Part shown: piece by piece, positions 46,483 through 57,320 of the stretch | Layout: the number at the start of each line of letters is the position of its first letter | Position numbering within the stretch: position 1 is the first letter of the stretch | Assembly: GCA_016081115.2 (NCBI GenBank) | Contig: CM071930.1 | Span: 8,909,419 to 8,973,418, forward strand | Length of the DNA stretch: 64,000 nt | Source of the DNA: Rehmannia glutinosa | Lineage: Eukaryota; Streptophyta; Magnoliopsida; Lamiales; Orobanchaceae | Direction: 5' to 3' | Made by a program: the position numbers and the translations under genes | Notes under the pieces: generated by a model | Databases searched by the model: none | Seen by the model: the letters and a program-made list of their open reading frames with translations, nothing else | Told to the model about the DNA's origin: nothing

Positions 46483-48025
46483 TGTTAGGAATTTTATTGT
46501 TTAGATTTTGATGAATGCCATGTAAAACTTAGAATAGAAAGTTGGCTCCCAATTCTTGCTTTGAAATATATTGTAACAATTAGAGTGCTGGCCGAAGTTT
46601 AAGTCGCCTACGCTCCAACTTGCAAGAAGACAACCAAGGCTTGAAAGAAAACTCACTGTGTGAGACAAATTTGAGTACAACAAAGAAGAGCAGACAGAAC
46701 TCGATCAAGAAGCAATGAGATGCAAATGAGTGAAACATCACCAAGTCAACTCAAGAGAAGCCAAGTCTCAAGATGAAGTGAGAAGAGTCATCCAATGATT
46801 GGAAGTCGACTCTAAGTCACCTGGGAAAGCGAGGAAATGCAACAAGTCGAGACAACTCGAAAAGGAACCGTTGCACGAAAATCAAGAGATTTACTTAAAC
46901 AAGTAATATCTCCATACTACCTTTCTTGGAGTGCTCAGTCCCAGAAGCGTGCAAAGAAGTGAACCAATGGGAAGCACTACACCGTGTCGAACTCGAAAAG
47001 GTGATAAAACATTTCATACGAGGAAATGGCAATTCCAAGAAGTGCAAACCAACGATCGCAAAGTGATTTTAAAAAATGAGCCTATCTCTTCAACGGGCAA
47101 ATTTTTGAAAGTTCACTATAAAAGGCTGAGGAGTTTGATTGAGAAAAAAATAGATAATGCGTGGATGACACACACGTGAGATATACAAGCTTATCAAAAT
47201 TGAAATATTCTCAATCCTCAAGCCTACATCTCGAAGAACATCAATCCAACACTTACCTGTGAAGGAAAGAGAACTTCAATCAGTTGAAGAGGAAACTACT
47301 GAAAACAAGGGGTCTACATTCCAAGAAGGATTGTAGAAAGGTTCAAGGTCAACCAAGTCTTAAGCGTTTGGAGGGCTTCGTGATCAAATCCAAAGTGCTT
47401 GAGCAAGTGAGTCAGAGTAGCAAGGCAGCTGCCCTGCGGAAGAAGCCGAGTCGCACGAGAAGCCACCGAGTGATCAAGGCGTCTCCAGATCGAGTCCCGG
47501 GATCAAGTCGGCCGTTGTGATCAAGACTTGTATCCGGACTGCTACCACTTTGTAAACCGATCATTACTTAGTGGATTCCTCCAGGAGTTGGAGAAGAGAG
47601 GAGTAGAAGAATTACCCCATCTTCAACCTCTATAAAAACTTTCTTGTGTCATTTACTTTACAAAGATTTAAATATCCGCACTTTTAATTGCTTATATCTC
47701 ACGATAAATTTGCTATCCATTTGATAATCTATAAGTACTAAATCAAGTCAAAAAAACTTGCTTAATCAAACTTAAGGGTGTTAAGTCTTCCAAAAAACAA
47801 AACCACAAAGAGTAAAGTTATAGCCAACAAATGAGTTACTTCTATTAATGGCTACCACCGAAATCTGAGTTGGAGAGATTAACTCTACGAGGCACTAATT
47901 CAACTGCCCATCAAGGACACAAATTGTGTAGAACTCAGAGATTTAAAAGGCCTAAATCGAAAATTTGGTAAGGTTTATTCAACCCCCCCTTCTAAACCTT
48001 ACACTTACACCCCTTGGGACCTACA
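46483..48025 (+). repeat. Sirevirus-like 3' LTR, 1543 bp
   Basis: Pair of 33978-35521. Length is nearly equal; short substitutions and indels are spread along it. Confidence 0.93.
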
Positions 48026-48030
48026 TATGA

Positions 48031-48667
48031 TGAGGCTAAGAACAAGCTTAAGATCAACTATGGGGCATTTACTTGCCATATTATATGGTAAGTGGATAGA
48101 TTCACCGCTAGATGAGGATAAAGAGGAAGAAGACTCGAAGAAGAAGAGGATCCTAAGAGGACCCCAAGAGGATAACTACTACATGGATGATTAAGTTATT
48201 TATTTTGGTTTAGAATATATAGATATGCATGAATAAGATGGACTTTGTCCAACCCTAGTAGATTGTTTATTTCATTTCCCTTTTATTATTTCAAAGTTGA
48301 ATGTTATATTATGAAGTTGATGAATAAAATGTTTTCTTTAAGGTTTATTTTTTTTTTTTGCATACTATAGTATTTATAATTTTGATGAAAACTCAAAAAA
48401 AAAAAAAAACGAAAATTATACCTGTACAGACCCGCAATTTTTTTTTTCCAAAAAAAAAAAAGGAATCGAAATTTGTATCTGTACAAGTCTGCAGTTTGTT
48501 TTCAAAAGATGTTTATGTATAATTGTGCATTTTTTTCCTAAAGGGAAATGATAGGGACCTAATATAGGACATAACATGTACTCGTTGATTTGAGGTTAAT
48601 TGCTCCTTTTGCCTAAGTTATGAACTTTTATGGAATTTAAGCGATGTCTTGTTTCATTGGTTATAGG
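48031..48667 (+). other. Chromovirus leader, resumed after the nested element
   Basis: Continues the leader broken at 33977. Runs of A and T near 48350-48460 include a local duplication (acctgtacagacccgca near 48420 and a variant near 48476). No frame. Confidence 0.6.
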
Positions 48668-49650
48668 ATGGCCCCACCTAGGAGAGATCTCCCAAATCAA
48701 GGCAACTTGGAGAACCTTGTGGCTAACTTGACCACAATCGTGCAAGGGCTAGTTCAAGAAAACATGTCCAACGCCGTAATGGCCATAATCACCCAACAAT
48801 TACCGACAATACCTCGCAAGTCGTGGAACAATTTCGGCGTTATAGGCCGCCCACCTCATCGGGCGAGAGGACCCGCTTCGTAGTGGAAGAATGGATTGGA
48901 GAACTGGAGGGCATATTTGATTTGATTGCATGCACAGATGCACACCGAGTCTCTTGCGCCATTTTCCAACTCAAACAAGATGCTGTTGAGACATTGGTGG
49001 GATTCTCATCGTCGGACCATAACAAACGAAAGCGAGGGAGGCAATGACTTGGGATGAATTCAAGAACCTCGTGATCCAAAGTTCTTCCTACGCATATAGG
49101 GACAAAAAGAGAGGGAATTTCTCGGATCTAACGCAAGGAAACATGTCGGTGCTCGACTATAAGCGTAAGTTCAATCGCTTATCTCGCTATGCCACCCATT
49201 TGGTTGATACTGAGACGGAAAAAGGCAAAGAGGTTCGTGGCAAGCCTACGCCGGAACTAAGTGGCGTGCTAAGTGTTTTGGGAGAGGTGACATATGCTCA
49301 GGCAGTAGACCGGGATCGAACAGTGTCTGTGAATATGAATTTGGATGGGAACCTCCGCAAGGCAATCGAGGCGCTTAAGAGGAAATGGGAAGGCCCTAGC
49401 CGGACTAGCGGTGGAATCGAATAAACAAAGCAAGACCGAGGGAACCCTACACCCCAACCACCAAAGGAGAAACCACCATGCTCTAATTGTGGCAAAAATC
49501 ACGTTGGGGAGTGTTTGTTTGGAAAGAATGCTTGCTTTCGGTGCAAGAAGGAAGGGCATAAAGCTTGGGAATGCCCTAAGAATGAGGAAGCCTTGCAGAC
49601 ATGCACGGGTCAAGAAAAACAGGAGGGAAAGCTAGGATGTTTGCCATGAC
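48668..49650 (+). pseudogene. Chromovirus gag with zinc knuckle, frameshifted
   Basis: ATG 48668 opens MAPPRRDLPNQGNLENLVAN. The capsid part appears in following frames (EEWIGELEGIFDLIACTDAH near 48890, MTWDEFKNLVIQSSSY at 49044, NMSVLDYKRKFNRLSRYA near 49140). A zinc knuckle CFRCKKEGHKAWEC near 49535 is preceded by an irregular one, CSNCGKNHVGEC. Frame changes at about 48880, 49040 and 49420 break the protein. Confidence 0.8.
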
Positions 49651-49679
49651 GCAAAGAAGAAGCGGATAAGAATCGTGTA

Positions 49680-50085
49680 CAATGTCCTATGCTAACCGTT
49701 TCTTCTATACCTGTTTTTTGCGCTTTTCGAATCGGTGCCACGCATTCTTTTATATCTCGCAAAATTCTATGCCTTAATCGGATGTAAGAAAGAGATAGTA
49801 GACGAATCACTTGAGGTTAGCCCGCCATCGGAAAATCGATACTTACCGACTCAAAGGTTAAGGGCATAGATGTCAACATAGGTGGAAGGGACTTTAAGGC
49901 AGATACATATATAATTGACATGAAGGATTTTGATGTAATTTTGGGTATAGACTGGCTTATCAAGTATCAAGCAAGCATCAAGTGCTTAGAGAGGGAGATA
50001 GCCTTGAAGTTGCCTGGAGACGAGGAGATAACGTTCTACGGCACTAAGACAAGGACGGTGCTCGTGTTATATCAAGAATGGAGAT
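49680..50085 (+). pseudogene. Chromovirus protease remnant
   Basis: GATHSFIS near 49734-49757 is the usual sequence just after the catalytic triad of gypsy proteases. The two residues that should be Asp-Ser before the Gly read Arg-Ile here, so the catalytic Asp is missing. Later, FDVILGIDWLIKYQASIKC (about 49928-49985) is the typical C-terminal protease segment. Confidence 0.75.
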
Positions 50086-50088
50086 GCT

Positions 50089-50889
50089 TTGAAAGCGCTA
50101 AAGAAGGGAAATTGCCAGGGGTATTTGGTAAACATAGTAGGCTCACCCTTAGAGCTAACCCCCGCTGATGTACCAATCGTTGGAGAATTCTTAGATGTGT
50201 TTCCAGAAGATTTACCGGGTATTCCACCGGATCGACAAGTGGAGTTCACAATAGATTTGGTACACAAGGCAAAGACACCGGTATCCAAGGCACCCTACCG
50301 AATGGCACCCAAGGAACTACAAGAATTGAAGGCGCAGATCGAGGAGTTACTCGAGTTAGGGTTCATCCGGCCAAGCGTGTCCCCATGGGGAGCACCAGTT
50401 CTATTTGTAAAGAAAAAGGATGGGACGCTAAGGATGTGTATTGACTATCGGGAATTGAACCGCCTGACAGTGAAAAATAAGTACCCACTACCTAGGATCG
50501 AGGATCTTTTCGACCAACTAAGAGGCGCAAGCACATTTTCTAAGATCGACTTGAGGTCCGAGTATCACCAACTAAGGATTAAGGATAGTGATATCCCAAA
50601 GACAGCGTTTAGGACGCGCTACGGACACTACGAGTTTGTTGTAATGCCGTTTGGTTTGAGCAATGCCCCAGCAGTGTTTATGGACTTGATGAATAGGGTG
50701 TTCCATCCCTTTTTGGATAAATTCGTCATAGTCTTCATCGACGATATATTGGTATTTTCAAAGAGTAAGGAACAACACGAAGAACACTTGAGGATAGTGT
50801 TAGAGACGCTTCACAAGGAGAAGTTGTATGCGAAGTTCAAGAAATGTGAATTTTGGTTGACAGAGTCGTGTTTCTTGGGCATGTGGTGA
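50089..50889 (+). CDS. Chromovirus reverse transcriptase, longest intact piece
   Basis: An open frame of 266 residues that forms part of the pol polyprotein; the Met at 50089 is simply the first in the frame. Motifs in order: APVLFVKKKDGTLRMCIDYR, then FSKIDLRSEYHQLRI (first catalytic Asp), then FGLSNAPAVFMDLMNRVF, then the active-site FIDD with ILVFSKS. The frame ends at 50889 after CEFWL because of a shift near 50850. The proper continuation, FLGHVVTAQGIEVDP, lies in another frame from 50870. This converts RNA to DNA in virus-like particles when the polyprotein is intact. Confidence 0.9.
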   Translation: MKALKKGNCQGYLVNIVGSPLELTPADVPIVGEFLDVFPEDLPGIPPDRQVEFTIDLVHKAKTPVSKAPYRMAPKELQELKAQIEELLELGFIRPSVSPWGAPVLFVKKKDGTLRMCIDYRELNRLTVKNKYPLPRIEDLFDQLRGASTFSKIDLRSEYHQLRIKDSDIPKTAFRTRYGHYEFVVMPFGLSNAPAVFMDLMNRVFHPFLDKFVIVFIDDILVFSKSKEQHEEHLRIVLETLHKEKLYAKFKKCEFWLTESCFLGMW

Positions 50890-51540
50890 CTGCTCAGGGG
50901 ATCGAGGTTGATCCGATCAAGGTTGAGGCAGCCAACGAGTGGAAAGCCCCGATAGATGCGAATGAAGTACGCAGTTTTCTAGGGTTGGCGGGCTATTATC
51001 GAAGATTCATTGAGGGTTTCTCAAAATTAGCCGCACCTATGACGCGTTTAACCAGAAAAGGAGAGAAGTTTGAATGGGTCGAGGAGTGCGAGGGAAGCTT
51101 CCAAGAGTTAAAGCGGACCGACCTCCGCACCTAGTATTAACAATTCCCCGACCCCACGAAGGAATTCGTTATCTTTAGTGACGCGTCGAAACAAGGATCG
51201 GATGTGTTTTGATGCAACACGACAAGGTGGTTGCTTATGCCTCAAGGCAACTCAAGTCGCATGAGATGAATTATCCCACACACGATTTGGAGTTAGTCAT
51301 GCGGTGGTTCATGCATTGAAAATATGGCGCCACTATTTGTATGGGGGAAGGTGTGAGATATACACACCATAAGAGTCTAAAATATCTTTTCACTCAAAAG
51401 GAGTTGAATATGAGGCGGAGGAGATGGCTAGAGTTAGTCAAGGACTATGACTATGCACCATACACTACCATCCCGGTAAGGCTAACGTGGGTCGCCGATG
51501 CGCTAAGCCGCAAGACCCGAGGTGAGGTATCGAGTCTGAT
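50870..51540 (+). pseudogene. Chromovirus reverse transcriptase end and RNase H, frameshifted
   Basis: VRSFLGLAGYYRRFIEGFSK (about 50965-51025) is the conserved connection segment. RNase H follows with MQHDKVVAYASRQLKSHEMN near 51212-51270 and KSLKYLFTQKELNMR near 51375-51420. Single-base shifts and stops occur near 51130, 51190 and 51300. Confidence 0.8.
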
Positions 51541-51739
51541 AACAGAACAAAAACAGTTGGTGGATGAGTTTTCCAGAATGAGAATCGACGTGATAACACC
51601 ACCTAAGAGTACGGAAGCTATTCTAGCAACGTTGGTGGTACGCCCAACACTACGAGACAGGTCAAGGAGACCCAACCTCGAGATAAATTTCTCGAGTAAA
51701 ATGAGAGGGGCGAGCCCAAGCCGGGAGCATTAAGGGCTT

Positions 51740-52868
51740 CGCTTTGGCAAATGATGGTGTTTTGACTTATGAAGGGAGGTTATGTATTCCTAGGACGAGA
51801 GCCTTAGGAGAGAAATCCTAGAAGAAGCTCATTGTGCACCATATGCGCACACCCTCGGGAGCACCAAAATGTATAGGGACTTGAGGGAAGTATTCGGTGG
51901 AGAAGCATGAAGAGGACATTGACTCGTCGTAGCGAGGTGTTTGACCCGCCAACAAGTGAAAGCCGAACACCGAGACCGTCCTGGATTACTCAAGCCCCTA
52001 GAAATCCCCGCAATGGAAATGGGAGCACATAACGATGGACTTCGTGGTTGGACTGTCGCGCTCAACCAAGGAAATTGGAACAAGCAATATGGGTAGTCGT
52101 GACGACTAACCAAATCCGACATTTTCTACCAAGAAAAGATGACCTTTACAATGGATCGGATGCGAAGATCTATATCAAGGAGATAGTGCGATTACATGGG
52201 GTCCCAAAGTGTCAATCAGTCGACAGAGACACACGATTCACCTCAAAGTTCGGAAAAGTCTCCAAAACGCTTTGGGCACGAAATTGAGTTTTAGTATGGC
52301 TTACCATCCTCAGTCAGATGGACAGTCAGAAAGGACGATACAAACATTAGAAGATATGCTGAGGGCATGCGTTCTTGACATGGGGGACAGTTGGGAGACG
52401 ATCCTCCCTTTAGTCGAGTTTGCCTACAACAATAGCTACCAATCAACAATTGGAATGTCACCATATGAGGCCTTGTATGGCAGAAAGTGTAGATCACCGT
52501 TGTATTGGAGCAAAGTGGGAGAAAAGAAAATTTTGGGACCAGAATTGGTGGAACAGACAATGCAGATGATAGGGAAGATTCGGGACAGAATCAAAATAGC
52601 CCAGGATAGGCAGAAATCATATGCCGACATACGGAGAAAAGATCTGCGATTCGACGTAGGAGAGAAAATATTTTTGAAAGTAGCACCCATGAAGGGTGTT
52701 ATCCGCTTTGGTGAAAAGGGGAAGTTGAAACCAAGGTTCATAGGGCCATTTGAAATTCTTGAGAGAATTGGAGATTTAGCTTATCGACTAGCCCCGCCGC
52801 CAAATCTATCTTCTGCTCATAGCGTGTTCCACGTGTCAATGTTGAGAAAATATGTGCACGACCACTAG
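51740..52868 (+). pseudogene. Chromovirus integrase, N-terminal part broken, C-terminal part open
   Basis: The zinc-binding and core N-terminal part (51740-52290) is scrambled by short indels; pieces such as CLTRQQVKAEH near 51940 and LKPLEIPAMEMGAH near 51989 are seen. From 52209 a frame of 219 residues runs through YHPQSDGQSERTIQTLEDML (with the catalytic-Glu region), FAYNNSYQSTIGMSPYEALYGRK, and the GPFEILERIGDLAYRLAPP C-terminal (GPY/F-type) module, to SAHSVFHVSMLRKY. This module is followed by a chromodomain in chromoviruses. Confidence 0.85.
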
Positions 52869-52884
52869 CCACGTGGTTAACTAT

Positions 52885-53073
52885 ACAATCTTGGATATAA
52901 ACAAGGATCCGACTTATGAAGAAGCACGGAGAGGCAATATTAGAAAGGAAGATACACAAGCTAAGGAACAAGGATGTGGCACTAGTTAAAGTACAATGGA
53001 AAGGGCATGGGAGCAATGAGGCAACTTGGGAGCGCCAAGAAGTTCAAGCTAAGTACCCGGACTTTCTAAGTTG
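52885..53073 (+). pseudogene. Chromodomain-like C-terminus of the chromovirus integrase
   Basis: LDINKDPTYEEAR near 52892, then after a frameshift ILERKIHKLRNKDVALVKVQ and WKGHGSNEATWERQE to a stop near 53073. The WKGH...ATWE pattern is that of retroelement chromodomains, which direct integration to heterochromatin in this lineage (family knowledge). Confidence 0.78.
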
Positions 53074-53122
53074 AGGTAAGAATCGAATTTCGAGGACGAA
53101 ATTTTTTTTAAGGGTGGTAGGA

Positions 53123-54666
53123 TGTAATACCCGGTTTCAAATAAATTTGGGGAATAAATTAGGGCACAATTAGGGCTCGATTCGGACCGATTTTGGGGAT
53201 TATTGTAAAATTCAAACCCTAATTTTCCTAAATTGGGGATAATATTTTCTGATTTTTATTCCAAAAACAAGAAGGAAAAATCTTGATAAAATGGCAATAA
53301 ATCAAATACATGAAAGGAAAGAGAAATCCTCCACATATGAAAATAGATTTCAGCAAATATACTTACCTTTAATAAATGAAGCCCTTAGCCTATAAATTGA
53401 CAAGCCACATTAGGTTTTTCTTTCACAAACTCTCATTCAAGAATTCAGAGGTAAGAACTCCCTCTTCTCCTCCCAAGGTCAGCCGGCCACCACCACCACC
53501 GCCGCCGAGTCGGCTCCTTCCCTAGCCATTTTCTTCCTTAAACCCCCAAACCTCAAAAACCCCAAAGGGAGAAAATAGAGGAAAGAAATAGAGAAGAAGA
53601 AAGAAGAAGAAAAAAAAAGGAGAAAAAGAGGGGGGGCTGGGGACGTGAGAGTGAGGGAGAAGAGAAGAGAAGAAAAAGAGAAGAGAGAGTTGAGGGAGAT
53701 GAACGGCAGAAGGGAAGAAAAGAAAAGAGGGAGAAAGAAAAAGAGAAGAAAAAGAAAAGGAAAAAGGGAAAAGAAAAAGAGAGGGAAAAGAAAAGGAAAA
53801 AGGGAAAAAGAAAAGAGAGGAAAAAGAAAAGAAGAAAAAGGGAGGAAAATGGGAGATGATGGAATTAAACCCAATTCTTTAATTTCTAGCCCAAGCCAAG
53901 TTTTAAATCAACAAGCCATCTACCAAACCAATTTTTCTTAAGCCCTATTCTTTTCTTCAATTTCGAATTTCTTTTCTTTTTACCCATCTCCAACACCTTA
54001 TTAATTAGAAATTTATTTTATTGTAGGAAACGAAGATTCCGACTTCTAGGCTCACACACCGCGTTTGATTTTTACGAGTTTCTACTTTTAAGGTGGGGAT
54101 TTTACTGCTTATGTCTACTTTAAATGCATTATATGATTATTTGTGTGCGGGCACGTTAAATATGAAAAACATGGTACTTAATTGTACAAGCATGAAAAGC
54201 ATGGTACTTAATTGTACAAGCATGAAAAACATGGTACTTAATTGTACAAGCATGAACAACATGGTACTTAATTGTACAAGCATGAAAAGCATAGGTGTGT
54301 GTGCATGAGTGATTATATTGTGTATTTAATTTAGACATTGTGTTCCCCACTGGGCTGTTGTATGCTCACCCCATGTTTTCCACAAATGAATGAAGGAGTC
54401 GGAGCGTGGCAAAGGGGACGGTGGAAGTCGAATCAAGAATTAAAGGGCCCCTTTATTTTGTTTTTATTTTTATGATATTAAAAACTAAGTAGCTTTTATG
54501 AGTACAATCTTTTTGAGACACGTTTTTATGAGTATTCCGCATTTATGACAAGTACTATTTATTTTCCTTTAAGAAATGCGTTTTTAAGCTTGAGCTTATT
54601 TTATTTTTAGCACTTTGACAAATCGCAAATTGTATATTTTTATTTTTACGAAATTGGGATGTTACA
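53123..54666 (+). repeat. Chromovirus 3' LTR, 1544 bp
   Basis: Pair of 31921-33409. The main length difference is four units of the 30-bp repeat (catgaaaagcatggtact core) at about 54163-54290, against two in the 5' LTR. Confidence 0.93.
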
Positions 54667-54671
54667 TTGAT

Positions 54672-56082
54672 TATCAATGGAGATGAATCAGAGATTCAAG
54701 AATTCAAAAGAAGGTAATAGTTTTCACTTCTGTTTGTATTTATTATTTTTCTTTCATATAATTATTTCTTTCTTAAATATTATTTTAAATATCTTAATTC
54801 TGTTACTGTTACATTCAAATTTAAATAATTTTTTTAAAATTTTTAAGATTGTGAATAGCAACAACCCAACATGTTCAATCAGTCATGTGACAGTGCCGTC
54901 GGCGAAGACGGTTTCAGAGGAATTGGAATCTGGGAAATCATTTGTTAGAACAATTGAACAACTTTATTCAAAGAGAGAGGTAACAAATTCGTATAATTGT
55001 AAATTAAAACTACAAATATAATGTATTTATTATGGATAAAAACTGAGTTTATTTGTTGCAGGTTGGTAGTTTTTGGGTTTGTGCTACAATTATCAGCTTC
55101 ATTGGAGATTTGTGGTATCTCTCTTGCCCTCATTGTACCAAAAAAATAAGTGATGCGGGAGAGTTACTATATTGTTATGGTTGTGATAAGTTTCCTGAAA
55201 CTGGGATAATGAGGTATTTATTTGATTTGATCTATTAATTGTTTCTATATTATCACATGTTTGATTTTTTTTCATCTTCTGAATTATATATTAGGTATAA
55301 GATGCACATTCAAGTTGTGGATGATACTGGGAATGCACCACTGCTATTATGGGATCGTGATTGTGAAAAGTTGATTGGAAAACCCTGTGAAATTTTGAGG
55401 AGAGAATACATAGATGTAATTTTTGGTATTTTAATGCTTATATAGTTTAATACGTGATTAATTTGTTATGAATTCTTATCAGTCTTTCTTTTAAACAGAG
55501 AGAAGGTGGTATAGACACTCCAGATGAGATTGCAAATTTGATAGATACGAGGGCTTTCTTTAAGGTGCAGATAAAAGGAGATCAGAATCGGCATTTTGAT
55601 GGCGCATTTTCTGTTTTAAAACTGACCACAAACGATTATCTGATTAAAACTTATTCCACCTTTGCAATAGAGAGTCAGGTAATCAATTAAAGTTTTATTC
55701 TTAATTCTTCTATATCTTATATGTAAAATATTTTATGTTGCAAAATGACAATTCTCTTTGTTGAAAAATGTAGGAATCTGATTATCTGTCAAAGTTTCAT
55801 GTTGACGAACAAGATGAGGAGGTGGTTGGGTTGTTTTATACAAATTCACAAAAATAATGTTTAATTTAAATATTGTTAAAAAAATTAAAACCAAACTTTG
55901 TTTTGTAGGAGAATTCTTCAGAAGATGAAGTAAACACCCCGAGTAAGCTGAAGAAAGGGAAAGAATTGGTGAAAGATAGCCCATTGTCTAAGCGATCTCT
56001 TATGGATGATTTTTCAAATTCTACGAGTTTGAAGAAGTTAAAGTCATTTGTTAAGAAGGAAGAAGACGCTGATAAGAAATAG
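54672..56082 (+). pseudogene. RPA1-like gene, 3' half, severed from its start by the retrotransposon
   Basis: Continues the gene at 30882-31920: IINGDESEIQEFK follows HVTKW in frame once the insertion and one target copy are discounted. Exons: to about 54711, 54859-54979, 55062-55213, 55295-55415, 55499-55678, 55774-55821 and 55909-56082 (stop TAG). Borders are GT-AG and phases fit; the acceptor at 54858 is the weakest. The middle encodes the C-terminal RPA1 fold with a C4 zinc ribbon: CPHC and CYGC, 13 residues between the pairs, in the exon at 55062. WVCATIISFIGD and APLLLWDRDCEKLIG are typical. The tail is Lys/Glu-rich (KLKKGKELVKDSPLSKRS). All of these exons are free of stops, which suggests the insertion is not old. 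Confidence 0.87.
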
Positions 56083-57320
56083 TATTGCGAATTATGGTTA
56101 GCAATAGTTTTAGTTTTTTCATATTAGTTCTGAACATTATTAGTAACTACATTTAAGTCTTTGGTTTATTCATTTCGTTCCAGTTTTTAATTGAATATAT
56201 TTGGTTGTCATGAACAGCAAGTTCAAATTTTATAATTATTATTATTATTCCTAGATTTTCTTAGTTGTCATTATCACTTGATATTTTTTGTTAATTTATT
56301 TCTTGAGATACATTAAATAAAATATTAACAAATAATATTAATTATTAAACTTCAAGTTAATAAATATTATGGAACAAAGTTAATTCATCATTCGAATTTT
56401 TTAATTAAGCATTAGATTTGGTATAACTTTTCTATTTTTGTTTTTTGACAATTGAAATTGATGTTATCTTTGAGACATTTTTTTTTTAAAATTTATTAAT
56501 TGTCAATATATATTCTTTCCATTGATGTTTACAACTTTAAATTATTGACTAAATTATATAAAGAAACATATTTCTAAATTGGTATATTATATATTTTGAT
56601 TTCGACAACTTAAAAGAGATTGAGTTTTATCATTGTTTTCCTCAAGTTTTATAAAGGAGTAACATATCCATATATTGGTGATATTACTTTACATAACAAA
56701 ACATAGTAAAATGCATACTCTGAATTATGTTCGCAACAATCAATAATAAGGCATTTTTAAAAAACATAGAATGAAAACCCTAAGCACCATCAGGATTCCA
56801 CTACACTCTTGGTGCAGGGTCAAGTGGCTTATCAACTTAGAGTTTTATTTTAATAATAGCACATGAAATAAATGACAATGAACTGATACACAAAACTACA
56901 AATAAATAGATACAAAATGAAGCTACTCTAATACAGAGAATTAACTGATACACAAAATAAAGCTGAAAATACAACCAAGTCATAATATACAGAAAATTAC
57001 GATACATATTTTATCATACAGATTACAGCTTTAACCAAAACTGATTTCTTTCTAAGATGTTTGTTAAATTATACCAAAAAAAACTGAAAACGCAATTTTA
57101 ATTTTTCTCCTTGCAGAATCATCCTAATTAGTGAACTTAATTATTTCCAAATTTTCAAATATACCTAAAATGTTAAAATAGAATTTTGACATTAATATGG
57201 CTAAATCACTATTTTTTTTACCATATATATTTCCATCTATAGTTGTCACAAATTTATAAATATCTTATTTAAAAATAATTTTTGGATTATATTGATTTCC
57301 ATGTATAGAGCAAAGCACAC
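56083..57320. other. AT-rich downstream region of the RPA1-like gene
   Basis: No gene-like frame. A small GC-richer patch at 56770-56830 (caccatcaggattccactac) stands out but has no recognised match. Confidence 0.5.

Larger units (their letters stand above)
33978..48025 (+). mobile_element. Sirevirus-like Ty1/copia element, 14.0 kb, nested in the chromovirus
   Basis: LTRs at 33978-35521 and 46483-48025 start TGTTAGGAATTT and end GGGACCTACA. A perfect 5-bp duplication tatga lies at 33973-33977 and 48026-48030. The primer site tggtatcggagc is at 35524-35535. The polypurine tract aaaagggggaaat (46470-46482) directly precedes the 3' LTR and is typical of the SIRE/Maximus lineage. So are the large size, the long coiled-coil gag end, and about 5 kb of extra sequence between pol and the 3' LTR. 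Gene order protease, integrase, reverse transcriptase, RNase H is copia-type. Many frameshifts. Confidence 0.92.
31921..54666 (+). mobile_element. Ty3/gypsy chromovirus (Tekay/Del-like), 22.7 kb with nested insertion
   Basis: LTRs at 31921-33409 and 53123-54666 both begin TGTAATACCC and end GGGATGTTACA. Flanks tggat (31916-31920) and ttgat (54667-54671) are a 5-bp duplication with one mismatch. The primer site tggtatcagagc at 33414-33425 fits initiator Met-tRNA. A purine stretch (aagggtggtagga) precedes the 3' LTR. Order of domains: gag with zinc knuckle, protease remnant, reverse transcriptase, RNase H, integrase, and a chromodomain-like end, which marks chromoviruses. About 8.7 kb of it is its own; the rest is the copia element at 33978-48025. 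Coding regions have many frameshifts. Confidence 0.93.

Noticed and set aside
54163..54290. Short open frames with repeated SMKNMVLNCT-type residues
   Set aside because: Translation of the 30-bp LTR repeat on both strands, not a protein.
30882..56082. Idea that the RPA1-like gene is part of a Helitron
   Set aside because: RPA-like genes are known in plant Helitrons, but no Rep/helicase domain and no clear Helitron ends (TC start, hairpin plus CTRR end) were seen here.
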